Assembly: GCA_903925745.1 (NCBI GenBank)
Contig: CAIYGQ010000174.1
Coordinates: 1 to 64,000, forward strand
Length of the DNA: 64,000 nt
Origin: an uncultured Actinomycetes bacterium
GTDB lineage: Bacteria > Actinomycetota > Acidimicrobiia > Acidimicrobiales > Microtrichaceae
Reading direction: 5' to 3'
Within the stretch, counting starts at the first letter, position 1, and every line of letters starts with the position of its first letter. The notes beneath the pieces are model-generated. The model searched no databases. It was given only the letters and a program-made list of their open reading frames with translations, and was not told where the DNA came from. Positions 1 to 8,747 of the stretch are shown piece by piece. The position numbers were made by a program, and so were the translations under genes.

Positions 1-480
1 GAGTGGGCCGCGGGCCACCCCGGCGTGGGGTCCGGGCGCGCCCGGACCCGACGCCGGACCAGCAGCGAGCACCCGGAGGTGCCTCCGGACCGACGGGGCG
101 CCGGCGGGTGCGGCGTCACGGACCACCGTGTCGTAGGCCGAGGACAGGGCCGGTACGGCCAGGCCGTCGCAGCCCGTGAGCGCGTCGCTGGCCGAGGCCT
201 CGTCCAATGACCCGACCAGCGCCCGCCACGCCGGGAGCGCCTCGGCGGTGACGAGATCCTCGACTGGGAACTCCCGGAGCACCGGCAGGCGGTCACGCCC
301 GATCGCTGCTGCAGCGATCCGGTCCCGGATCCGGTCGGCCAGAGCCACCACCAGTCGGTCGTCGGCGGTCCGGGCCAGGACCCCTCCGAGGGCGACGGCC
401 AGCGCCTCCTCGGCCCACACGATCCGGCCCAGGCGACGCGACTGGACCTCGAGGGATCCGGGGAACGACCCGCTGGTCAC
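1..480 (-). CDS. hypothetical protein, partial (runs off window start)
   Basis: Uninterrupted minus-strand frame from GTG at 480 to base 1 (VTSGSFPGSLEVQSRRLGRIVWAEEALAVALGG...), start overlaps the nadE stop (GTGA); not in the ORF track because it has no stop in the window. Confidence 0.6.
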   Translation of the reverse strand, partial: MTSGSFPGSLEVQSRRLGRIVWAEEALAVALGGVLARTADDRLVVALADRIRDRIAAAAIGRDRLPVLREFPVEDLVTAEALPAWRALVGSLDEASASDALTGCDGLAVPALSSAYDTVVRDAAPAGAPSVRRHLRVLAAGPASGPGAPGPHAGVARGPL

Positions 481-2216
481 CGGCCCGCCCCCGGACGGGG
501 CCGATACCGGTTCGTGATGGGCAGCCGGCGGTCGCGGCCGAAGGCCTTCTCCGAGATGCGGATCCCGGGCGGCGACTGCCGCCGCTTGTACTCGGCGGTG
601 TCGACGAGCGACGCGATCCGCCGCACCAGTTCGGTGTCATGACCCACCTCGATCAGCTCCTCGACGGTCGCGTCGCCGTCGACGTAGGCCGCGATCAGCG
701 GGTCGAGCACCTCGTAGGGCGGCAGGCTCTGCTGGTCGTGCTGGTCCTCGCGCAACTCAGCAGACGGCAGCTTCTCCAGGATCGAGACAGGGATCACCGG
801 CCCGTCGGGGCGGGCGTTGCGCCAGTGGCACAGCTCGTAGACCAGCAGCTTCGGCACGTCCTTGATCACGGCGAGCCCACCCGCCGTGTCGCCGTAGAGG
901 GTCGAGTACCCGACGGCCGTCTCGCTCTTGTTGCCGGTGGTCAGCACCAGCCAGCCGAACTTGTTCGACAGCGCCATCAGGATCACACCCCGGATCCGCG
1001 ACTGGAGGTTCTCCTCGGTCAGGTCCGTCGGCAGGTCGCCGAAGCTGGGGGCGAGCATGTCGAGGAACGCCTGGTGGGCCGGTTCGATTGGGACGCTGCG
1101 GGCGTCGACACCCAGGTTGGTCGCCAGCTGCATCGCGTCGCTCACCGAGTGGTCCGAGGAGAACCTGGACGGCATCAGGACCACGTGGACCGCCTCGGGG
1201 CCGAGCGCGTCAGCGGCGATGGCCGCGACGAGCGCCGAGTCGACCCCGCCCGACAGACCGAGCGTCACCTCGGAGAACCCGTTCTTGCGGACGTAGTCGC
1301 GCACTCCCAGGCAGAGCGCGGCCCACACCTCGGCGGGACCTTCCGGTGAGCCGGCCACCACCGGCGCGTCGACCGGCCGTCGCCCTGCGGCGGGACCGGC
1401 GGTGACGGCGACGACGGCGCGAGTCGGCCCGTCGGCGGGGCGGTCCGGGACCGGAACGTCGACGACCTGTTCGTCGGGTTCGAAACGGGCCAGTCGGGCC
1501 CGTACGGATCCGTCGGGGTCGACCACCACCGAGCCGCCGTCGAAGATCAGGTCGTCCTGGCCGCTGATGAGGTTCACGTAGACGACCGGGACCCCGCACT
1601 CGGCCACGCGACGGCGGAGCATCGCCTCGCGGACATCCTGCTTGTCGACGTGGAACGGAGACGCGTTCAGGTTCAACACGACCTCCGCCCCGGAGGAGCA
1701 GGCCGCTGCGACCGGGCCGTCGTCCAGCCAGACGTCCTCGCACACGGTCACCGCGCAACGCACGCCGGCGAAGGAGAACAACGGCTGGTCGGGCGGCCCA
1801 GGGTCGAAGTAGCGGGGCTCGTCGAACACTGCGTAGTTGGGCAGCGCCTGCTTCCGGTAGCTGCCGACGAGCCGGCCGTCGTGGAGCACCGCTGCGGCGT
1901 TCCACGGTCCGTCGAGGGGGTCGTGCGGATTCGCGCCGCGGCGACGATGACCCTCGACCCAACCGACGACCGCGGCGCAGTGGCCGGTCACCAGCGCCGC
2001 GAGCCGGTGCAGGGCCTGCTGCTGGTCGTCGACGAACCCGGGCTTCAACAACAGGTCCTCGGGTGGGTACCCGGAGACGGCCAGTTCGGGGACGACCAGG
2101 ACGTCGGCCCCGGCGGCCTCGGCCCGGGCGTGGGCCGCGGCGACCTGCTCGACGTTCTCGTCGAGTGCCCCGACCGTCAGGTCGAGCTGCGCCAGGGCCA
2201 CCCGGAGCGTCGCCAC
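477..2216 (-). CDS. nadE: glutamine-dependent NAD+ synthase
   Basis: 579 aa; N-terminal nitrilase-type amidase domain (YRKQALPNYAVFDEPRYF, CEDVW) plus NAD synthase domain (LGLSGGVDSALVA, TTGNKSETAVGYSTLYGD). Confidence 0.95.
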   Translation of the reverse strand: MATLRVALAQLDLTVGALDENVEQVAAAHARAEAAGADVLVVPELAVSGYPPEDLLLKPGFVDDQQQALHRLAALVTGHCAAVVGWVEGHRRRGANPHDPLDGPWNAAAVLHDGRLVGSYRKQALPNYAVFDEPRYFDPGPPDQPLFSFAGVRCAVTVCEDVWLDDGPVAAACSSGAEVVLNLNASPFHVDKQDVREAMLRRRVAECGVPVVYVNLISGQDDLIFDGGSVVVDPDGSVRARLARFEPDEQVVDVPVPDRPADGPTRAVVAVTAGPAAGRRPVDAPVVAGSPEGPAEVWAALCLGVRDYVRKNGFSEVTLGLSGGVDSALVAAIAADALGPEAVHVVLMPSRFSSDHSVSDAMQLATNLGVDARSVPIEPAHQAFLDMLAPSFGDLPTDLTEENLQSRIRGVILMALSNKFGWLVLTTGNKSETAVGYSTLYGDTAGGLAVIKDVPKLLVYELCHWRNARPDGPVIPVSILEKLPSAELREDQHDQQSLPPYEVLDPLIAAYVDGDATVEELIEVGHDTELVRRIASLVDTAEYKRRQSPPGIRISEKAFGRDRRLPITNRYRPRPGAGR

Positions 2217-2352
2217 GGCGTCAGGCTAGGTGGTGGCCCCACGACCCCGGTGACGAACCCGCCGGGCCTCCCCACCGGAATCCGAGAGGCGAGCGGTCCG
2301 GTGGTCCTAGAGTCCGGGCATCGGGCGAAGCGGCGAGCGAGGAGCGACACCC

Positions 2353-3024
2353 ATGACCACCCCACGATCACTCGTCCGTCTGGGCGCCGTCGCCGGGCTC
2401 ACCGCGGCGATGATGCTGGTCGGCTGCGGCTCCGACTCCGAACAGTCGAAGGAGTCGACCACGACGACGACCACCGCGTCCCCGACCACGACGGTGGCCG
2501 AGGGCGGAGCCGGGGGCGCCACCGACTCCAGCGGTGGCGGCGGTTCCGGCGGCGGATCATCCAGCAGTGGCGGGTCCTCGGGCGGCGGCTCGTCCAGCGG
2601 CGTGTCCATCGAGAAGTACAGCGTGCCGTCGAGCGTCGACTGCTCGGGTGATGACCCGCAGGTCCCGCTCACCTGGTCGGTCCCGAACGCCGACCGTGTC
2701 ACGATCTCGGTGGACGGCCCGGGCATCTACGCCGAGTACGGGCCGACCGGCCAGACCTCGATCCTGTTCCCGTGCCCCGGCCCGCACACCTACATGATCA
2801 CCGGCTCCGGGCCCGGCGGCGTCACGGAGACCAGGACCGTCACCGTCACGTCGAAGAACCAGCCGACGACCACCGCAGCCTCCGGCACGTCGTCGATGAC
2901 GGACGACGGGAACGCGAACTCGGGCAGCGGCTCGGGCTCGGGTTCGGGCTCGGGCTCGGGCAGCGGCTCGGGCTCGGGCAGCGGCTCGGGCTCGGGCAGC
3001 GGCTCGGGCTCGAACGGCAACTGA
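2353..3024 (+). CDS. secreted lipoprotein with Ser/Thr/Gly-rich linkers and C-terminal (Gly-Ser)n tail
   Basis: Lipobox signal (LTAAMMLVGCGSDSE), central Ig-like stretch, terminal GSGSGS tract. Confidence 0.7.
   Translation: MTTPRSLVRLGAVAGLTAAMMLVGCGSDSEQSKESTTTTTTASPTTTVAEGGAGGATDSSGGGGSGGGSSSSGGSSGGGSSSGVSIEKYSVPSSVDCSGDDPQVPLTWSVPNADRVTISVDGPGIYAEYGPTGQTSILFPCPGPHTYMITGSGPGGVTETRTVTVTSKNQPTTTAASGTSSMTDDGNANSGSGSGSGSGSGSGSGSGSGSGSGSGSGSGSNGN
2929..3015 (+). repeat. in-frame Gly-Ser repeat, about 18-bp unit ggcagcggctcgggctcg
   Basis: Repeated unit visible in sequence, encodes (GS)n. Confidence 0.85.
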
Positions 3025-3063
3025 GCGATCGGCCCGGCACGCCGGGCCACGACCCGGGCGCGA

Positions 3064-3091
3064 CCGTGGGGACCCCGGAGGGCCCCCACGG
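3064..3091. terminator. hairpin between convergent genes (candidate bidirectional terminator)
   Basis: CCGTGGGG...CCCCACGG inverted repeat between the lipoprotein gene and the GSII gene. Confidence 0.5.
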
Positions 3092-3111
3092 ATCGACGTG
3101 CCTCGGAGGAA

Positions 3112-4125
3112 TCAGCTGGCAGCCGAGCAGACCGTCTCGGTGATGAGCCGGGCGACCACGTACGGATCGCAGTTGGCGTTCGGCCGACGATCCTCGATGT
3201 AGCCCTTCTGGTCCTGGGCGACCTGCCACGGGATCCGGATCGAGGCGCCGCGGTCCGACACCCCGTAACGGAACTGCGAGTAGTGGGCGGTCTCGTGCAG
3301 ACCGGTGAGCCGGTCCTCGTAGCCGTGGCCGTACCCGGCCAGGTGCTCCTCGACCTTGCCCTCGCCGCCGATGGCCTCGCACGCCGCGATGACCGCGTCG
3401 TAGGACTCGCGCATCTGCTTGGTCGAGAAGTTCGTGTGACAGCCGGCTCCGTTCCAGTCACCCTTGATGGGCTTGGCGGAGATGGAGGCGTTCACGCCGA
3501 AGTCCTCGGCGATGCGGTAGAGCAGGTAGCGCGCGATCCACATCTGGTCGCCGACCTCGAGCGTTCCGGCCGGGCCGATCTGGTACTCCCACTGACCGAG
3601 CATCACCTCGGCGTTCGTGCCCGAGATCTTGAGGCCCGCCTCGATGCAGGCCGTCGTGTGGGCCTCGACGATGTCGCGGCCGGCGATCTCCACAGCACCG
3701 ACGCCGCAGTAGTAGGGGCCCTGCGGGGCCGGGTAGTAGTAGCCCTCGCTGGGCCAACCGAGCGGACGACCCTCCTTGAAGAAGGTGTACTCCTGCTCCA
3801 TCCCGAACCACGGCTCGAACGACTCGTACTTCTCGGCGACGGCCTGGCAGGCCGCACGGGTGTTGGTCGGGTGGGGCTCCATCGTCTCGGGGAGCAGCAC
3901 CTCGTTGAGCACCAGGATGTCGTTGCCGCCACGGATGGGGTCGGGACAGGTGAACACCGGGCGCAGCACGCAGTCGGAGTTCTCTCCGGGCGCCTGGTTG
4001 GTCGACGATCCGTCGAAGCCCCAGATGCCGGGCTCCGCGCCGTCGTCGAGGATCTTGGTCTTGGAACGGATCAGCGGCACGGGTTCGGTCCCGTCGATCC
4101 AGATGTACTCAGCCCGATACGCCAC
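3112..4125 (-). CDS. glnII: glutamine synthetase, type II (eukaryotic-like GSII)
   Basis: about 337 aa: VAYRAEYIWIDG...WGFDGSSTNQAPGENSDCVLRP...NGAGCHTNFSTKQMR; GTG start with AGGAG upstream. Confidence 0.93.
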   Translation of the reverse strand: MAYRAEYIWIDGTEPVPLIRSKTKILDDGAEPGIWGFDGSSTNQAPGENSDCVLRPVFTCPDPIRGGNDILVLNEVLLPETMEPHPTNTRAACQAVAEKYESFEPWFGMEQEYTFFKEGRPLGWPSEGYYYPAPQGPYYCGVGAVEIAGRDIVEAHTTACIEAGLKISGTNAEVMLGQWEYQIGPAGTLEVGDQMWIARYLLYRIAEDFGVNASISAKPIKGDWNGAGCHTNFSTKQMRESYDAVIAACEAIGGEGKVEEHLAGYGHGYEDRLTGLHETAHYSQFRYGVSDRGASIRIPWQVAQDQKGYIEDRRPNANCDPYVVARLITETVCSAAS

Positions 4126-4270
4126 GGGATCTCCTACTCGTCGTCGTCGCCCCACCGTTGCGATGGGGCTGGCCCGATACTTGCACCACCGGACGGGCAG
4201 CCCGGAAACGAGGTTCCCGGCCGGTGGATCGAGAGCGTGTCCGAGGGCGTTTTCCCGGTCGTTGCCCGAC

Positions 4271-4288
4271 TGTGAACGCTGTGTGAAC
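4271..4288. promoter_or_regulatory. candidate GlnR-type box: TGTGAAC-N4-TGTGAAC (11-bp period)
   Basis: Direct repeat tgtgaacgctgtgtgaac in the GSII/GSI divergent intergenic region, next to a GlnR-like regulator gene. Confidence 0.35.
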
Positions 4289-4410
4289 TGGACGCCGGGC
4301 CCTTCCGGGCGCCCGCGGAGGGCTGGTACACCCTCGTCGTCGGAGGGGGCCCGGCCCGTGGAGCCCACTCGGCGCCGGCAGTACCGTGAACGAGAGAGCG
4401 AAGTGAACGA

Positions 4411-5781
4411 ATGGACGAGGCGATGAACTTCGGTGAGTTCGACGATGCGACCGCCGGCCACCAGCGCGACTACGTGCTGCGGACCGTCGAGGAACGCCGG
4501 GTCCGGATGGTCCGGTTGTGGTTCACCGACGTGCTCGGCCAGTTGAAGTCGGTCGCCATCTCACCGGTGGAACTCGACGCCGCCTTCGAGGAGGGCGTGC
4601 AGTTCGACGGCTCCGCCATCGACGGGTTCAGCCGCGTCCAGGAGAGCGACGTCCTGGCCTTCCCCGACCCGAACTCGTTCCAGCTGATGACCGGTGGCGG
4701 CGACGACGTCACCGCCCGGATCTACTGCGACATCGCCGAGCTGGACGGCACACCGTTCCAGGGCGACCCTCGACAGGTCCTCCGTCGCAACCTGCAACGC
4801 GCCGCCGAGGCCGGGTTCGAGTTCATGTGCGCACCCGAGGTCGAGTACTTCTACCTCGGATCCGACGACCCGGCGGTGGCACCGCAGCCGCTCGACCAGG
4901 CCAGCTACTTCGACCTGACGACGCTGGACGAGACCTCGGACATCCGCCGGCGGACGATCCAGCGGCTCGAGTCCAGCGGGATCCCGGTCGAGTACTCCTT
5001 CCACGAGGACGCACCGTCGCAGCACGAGATCGACCTGCGCTACACCGACGCACTCGGCATGGCCGACAACGTCATGGCGATGCGGATGATCGTCCGTGAG
5101 GTGGCCGTCGCATCCGGAGTGCACGCCACGTTCATGCCGAAGCCCATGGAGGGCGTCCAGGGGTCGGGCATGCACACGCACCTGTCGTTGTGGCAGGGGG
5201 ACACGAACGCCTTCTACGACGCCGAGGCCGAGTACGGGTTGTCGAAGGTGGCGCGTGCCTTCATCGCCGGTGTGCTCGCGCACGCCGGCGAGATCACTGC
5301 GGTCACCAACCAGCTCGTGAACTCCTACAAGCGGCTCGTGGCGGGCTTCGAGGCACCGGTCCACATCTCGTGGGCCCGCAACGACCGGTCCGCCCTGGTG
5401 CGGGTGCCGATCCCGAAGCGCAACAAACAGGCGCAGGGCACACGCATCGAGTACCGGGCGATCGACCCGGCGTGTAACCCGTACCTGGCCTTCTCGGTGC
5501 TGCTGGCCGCCGGCCTGGCCGGCATCCACGGGAACTACGAGCTCGGCCCCGAGTCCGTCGCCGCCGACCTGACCGAGGCCGACCGCCGCGCGGACGACGC
5601 CGACCTGCTCCCCAACAACCTGGCCACCGCGCTGGACCGGATGGAGGGGTCGACCCTGGTGCGCGAGGCGCTCGGCGAGCACATCTTCGAGTGGTTCCTG
5701 CGCAACAAGCGGGCCGAGTGGAGCGGCTACCGCACCCACGTGTCCAGCTTCGAGCTCCAGCGGTACCTGCGGACCTGGTGA
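4411..5781 (+). CDS. glutamine synthetase type I family protein
   Basis: 456 aa (alternative ATG at 4426): RVRMVRLWFTDVLGQLKSVAI, FDGSAIDGFSRVQESDV, GSGMHTHLSL, NRSALVRVP. Confidence 0.92.
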   Translation: MDEAMNFGEFDDATAGHQRDYVLRTVEERRVRMVRLWFTDVLGQLKSVAISPVELDAAFEEGVQFDGSAIDGFSRVQESDVLAFPDPNSFQLMTGGGDDVTARIYCDIAELDGTPFQGDPRQVLRRNLQRAAEAGFEFMCAPEVEYFYLGSDDPAVAPQPLDQASYFDLTTLDETSDIRRRTIQRLESSGIPVEYSFHEDAPSQHEIDLRYTDALGMADNVMAMRMIVREVAVASGVHATFMPKPMEGVQGSGMHTHLSLWQGDTNAFYDAEAEYGLSKVARAFIAGVLAHAGEITAVTNQLVNSYKRLVAGFEAPVHISWARNDRSALVRVPIPKRNKQAQGTRIEYRAIDPACNPYLAFSVLLAAGLAGIHGNYELGPESVAADLTEADRRADDADLLPNNLATALDRMEGSTLVREALGEHIFEWFLRNKRAEWSGYRTHVSSFELQRYLRTW

Positions 5782-6449
5782 TGGACCCGATCCTGATCTG
5801 GCCCGATCCGCCGCCACCGGACCTGGTCCGCGTGCTGGACCTGGCCGGGCTGCCGTGGACCGCGGTCACCGGAGAGGCCGACGCACGCGACCTGACCTAC
5901 CCGGCCGCCGTGGTGGCCGCCGACGAGGACCCCGAGGGCGGGTTCGCCATGGCCCGGGCGCTGCGCCGGGGTGACCTGTCCCCGGCGCCGGTGCTGTTGC
6001 TGGTGCGGGGCACGTCGCTCACCGACCTGGACGGTCGCCACGGCCACTTCGACGACTTCTGCGTGACGCCGGCGCACCCCGCCGAGCTCGAGGCGCGGGT
6101 CCGGCACCTGCTCGCCGGCGACCCGACGGTCGGACACGCGCCCGAGGTCGTGCAGTACGACACGCTGGTGTTGAACCTGGAGACCTACCAGGCGTCGATC
6201 GACGGCCAACCGCTCGACCTGACCTACATGGAGTACGAGCTGTTGAAGTTCCTGGCCGCCAGCCCCGGCCGGGTCTTCACCCGCGAGGTGCTGTTGTCCC
6301 GGGTGTGGGGCTATGAGTACTACGGCGGTGCCCGGACGGTGGACGTCCACGTCCGCCGGTTGCGTGCCAAGCTCGGCGAGGTGCACGCCGGGTTGATCCA
6401 GACGGTCCGCTCGGTCGGCTACCGCTTCGGCGAGGCCCGCTGGGGCTGA
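5781..6449 (+). CDS. GlnR-like OmpR-family winged-helix regulator
   Basis: DDFCVTPAHPAELEARVRHLL, LDLTYMEYELLKFLAASPGRVFTREVLLSRVWGYEYYGGARTVDVHVRRLRAKLG; start overlaps GS stop. Confidence 0.85.
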   Translation: MDPILIWPDPPPPDLVRVLDLAGLPWTAVTGEADARDLTYPAAVVAADEDPEGGFAMARALRRGDLSPAPVLLLVRGTSLTDLDGRHGHFDDFCVTPAHPAELEARVRHLLAGDPTVGHAPEVVQYDTLVLNLETYQASIDGQPLDLTYMEYELLKFLAASPGRVFTREVLLSRVWGYEYYGGARTVDVHVRRLRAKLGEVHAGLIQTVRSVGYRFGEARWG

Positions 6450-6469
6450 GCCCGCGACGCCGGGGAGGA

Positions 6470-6628
6470 TCAGACGTTGAGCTCGACGAGCTCGCTGTCC
6501 TCGTGCAGGTACTCCACGTCCTTGCTCAGGGTCTGTCCGAGGATCACGGCGATCACACCGCCGGAGATGATGAAGACGACCGGCAGGACGACCAGCAACG
6601 CCACGGCCATGATGAGGGCGGGGATCAT
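6470..6628 (-). CDS. small single-pass membrane protein (52 aa)
   Basis: MIPALIMAVALLVVLPVVFIISGGVIAVILGQTLSKDVEYLHEDSELVELNV; not in ORF track because of its length. Confidence 0.55.
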   Translation of the reverse strand: MIPALIMAVALLVVLPVVFIISGGVIAVILGQTLSKDVEYLHEDSELVELNV

Positions 6629-6632
6629 GAAC

Positions 6633-6977
6633 TCAGTCTGCCCCACGGAAGGCCCAGGCCTCCACCTCCACCAGCGCCCCGAGTGGCAGCTCGGCGACGG
6701 CGACGGCGGACCGGGCGGGTGGCGTCCCGGTGAAGGTCTCCAGGTACACCCGGTTCATCTCGGCGTAGTCGTCCATCGTGGTCAGGAACACGGTCGTCTT
6801 GACCACGTCGTCGACCGTTGCGCCCCCGTCGGCGAGCCGGTCCACCAGGTTGGCCAGCGCCTGGCGCAGCTGACCGGCCAGGTCGTCGGCCATCCCGTCC
6901 GGCCCGAGTCCGATCTGGCCCGACACGACGACCCAGTCGCCGGCCCGGACCACGGGGGTGTAGGGCGGATCGCTCAC
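6633..6977 (-). CDS. RidA (YjgF/YER057c/UK114) family protein
   Basis: GDWVVVSGQIGLGPDG, QALANLVDRLADGGATVDDVVKTTVFLTTMDDYAEMNRVY. Confidence 0.9.
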   Translation of the reverse strand: MSDPPYTPVVRAGDWVVVSGQIGLGPDGMADDLAGQLRQALANLVDRLADGGATVDDVVKTTVFLTTMDDYAEMNRVYLETFTGTPPARSAVAVAELPLGALVEVEAWAFRGAD

Positions 6978-6986
6978 GTCGCCACC

Positions 6987-8594
6987 CTAGGCGCCGCTCC
7001 GCTCAACCTCGGGGAGCACGCCGGTCGGCAGTGACTCCGGCCAGCCCTGCCGTCTCCACTCGGCGACGGCCGTCGCGACGAACACGGCGTCCGACACGGC
7101 GAGCGGTGGACCGGTCGGCCCGTCGACCTCCACCTCCACGTCGGGAGTCTGGGCGGAGCGCAGCACGCCGAAGGAGCGGACGGTCAGGTCGTGGACCTGT
7201 CCGTCGTCCGACACGGCGATCGACTCCGAGCACACCCAGCCCAGTGCGGCGTGCACCGCGCCGATGCAGTAGGAGCGCAGGACCGCGGCGTCGAGCGGAT
7301 CACCCGGAGCGACCCGCACCAGGACCCTCGGACCGTCCAGGGTGACGGTCGCGCGACCACCACCCGGCTGCGTGACGGACACGGCGTCACCGTCCAGCCG
7401 CAGCAACGGTGACGCCGCACCCGCCGCCGCACTCAACAGCACCGCCTCGGCCCACCCGGCCGCCCGGAGGTGCACCGAGGTCGGCGGTCCGGCGAGGTCG
7501 ACCTGCTCGACGACCAGACCCGGGGCCGCAGCCGCGACCGCGTCGGCGACACCGGGGGTGCGCACCACCCGCAGGACTCCGGTCCCGTCCGCGAGCATCC
7601 CGCCGGCGACCGGGGGCCGCTTCGCGCTACGTCGCGCGCAGTCCTCCCGGGACCAGCGCAGCAGGACCCGTTCGCCGCGCTCGTCGGCGATGCGGCGCGC
7701 CGCAGCCGGAAGCGGGCTGGTGCGCTTGCCGCCGAAGGCGCCGCCGTTCGCCGCTGCGGGCGCCGGCGCGCCGCCGGGTTCACACCACGAACAGTCGGTC
7801 TCCAGGTAGGCGGGATCAACCCAGGAGGTGCGCAGGACCCCGGACCACGATCCGTCGGGCAGGTCCAACGGGGGCCGCGACTCCAGCGTCGTACGACGTC
7901 CCTGGACCGTGCCGGCGGCCGCCCGGGCCGCAGCGGCGTCGGCGGCCACGACCCAGTGGTCCTCCGGGTCGGGGGGCACCACGCCCACCGGCGTGCCATC
8001 GGGCACCACGCCCACCGGCGTGCCATCGGGCACGGTGTCGGACGCGAAGCCGGCCCGGCCCAGCACGACATCGGGGCCCACCCGCTGCGGGGCGCCGAGC
8101 TCCAGCGTGGCCCGCGCGCTGGCGGCCCCGGCGTCCCGGTCGACCGGCGGCACCGAGCCCGCCGCCACCAGTGCGGCGGCCTCGACGATCGTCTGCCAGC
8201 CGGTGCAGCGACACAGGTGGGCGGCGAGCGCCCGGTCCACCGCGCCGCGGTCGGCGAGCGCATCGCTCCGGACGCGCAGGCCCTCCAGGCGGACGATGAT
8301 CCCGGGCGTGCAGAACCCGCACTGCGAGGCCCCGGTCGCGCTGAAGGCGCGTTCCCACAGATCGAGGACATCCGGGGACAGACCGTCGAGCGTCGTCACC
8401 TCCCGGTCGGCGACCCGGCGGAGCGGCGTCACGCACGCCACCCGCGGCGCGCCGTCGACGAGCACGGTGCAACAGCCGCACTGGCCCTGCGGGGCGCAGC
8501 CGTCCTTGACGGACCGGACACCGAGCACCCGGAGCGCATCGAGCAGCGTCTCGGCGCCCTCGGGCGGTTCCACATCCCGGCCGTCCACCCGCAT
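6987..8594 (-). CDS. fused [2Fe-2S] xanthine-dehydrogenase-type small subunit plus partial molybdopterin-binding domain
   Basis: CAPQGQCGCCTVLVDG, CGFCTPG, CRCTGWQTI (two 2Fe-2S sites), then NGGAFGGKRTSPLP; strong AGGAGG RBS before ATG 8594. Confidence 0.8.
   Translation of the reverse strand: MRVDGRDVEPPEGAETLLDALRVLGVRSVKDGCAPQGQCGCCTVLVDGAPRVACVTPLRRVADREVTTLDGLSPDVLDLWERAFSATGASQCGFCTPGIIVRLEGLRVRSDALADRGAVDRALAAHLCRCTGWQTIVEAAALVAAGSVPPVDRDAGAASARATLELGAPQRVGPDVVLGRAGFASDTVPDGTPVGVVPDGTPVGVVPPDPEDHWVVAADAAAARAAAGTVQGRRTTLESRPPLDLPDGSWSGVLRTSWVDPAYLETDCSWCEPGGAPAPAAANGGAFGGKRTSPLPAAARRIADERGERVLLRWSREDCARRSAKRPPVAGGMLADGTGVLRVVRTPGVADAVAAAAPGLVVEQVDLAGPPTSVHLRAAGWAEAVLLSAAAGAASPLLRLDGDAVSVTQPGGGRATVTLDGPRVLVRVAPGDPLDAAVLRSYCIGAVHAALGWVCSESIAVSDDGQVHDLTVRSFGVLRSAQTPDVEVEVDGPTGPPLAVSDAVFVATAVAEWRRQGWPESLPTGVLPEVERSGA
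7977..8030. repeat. perfect in-frame 27-bp tandem duplication (2 copies)
   Basis: caccacgcccaccggcgtgccatcggg x2, encoding a duplicated PDGTPVGVV. Confidence 0.9.
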
Positions 8595-8747
8595 TCGGAC
8601 CTCCTGTCGTCCGGTCCGGTCGGACACCGGACCGGCCCCAGCATGCTGCACCCGGGGGCCGACCGGTGCTCCGGGCCGCTGAGCACCAACGGTGCACCAC
8701 GGCCCCCTGAGCTGGACCGCGGCGCTGGGCCCGGTACCGTCGCCGAC

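Noticed and set aside
4126-4461. N-terminal extension of GSII ORF to 4461
   Set aside because: Conserved GSII N-terminus begins at VAYRAEY (GTG 4125) with its own RBS; the upstream part is shared promoter
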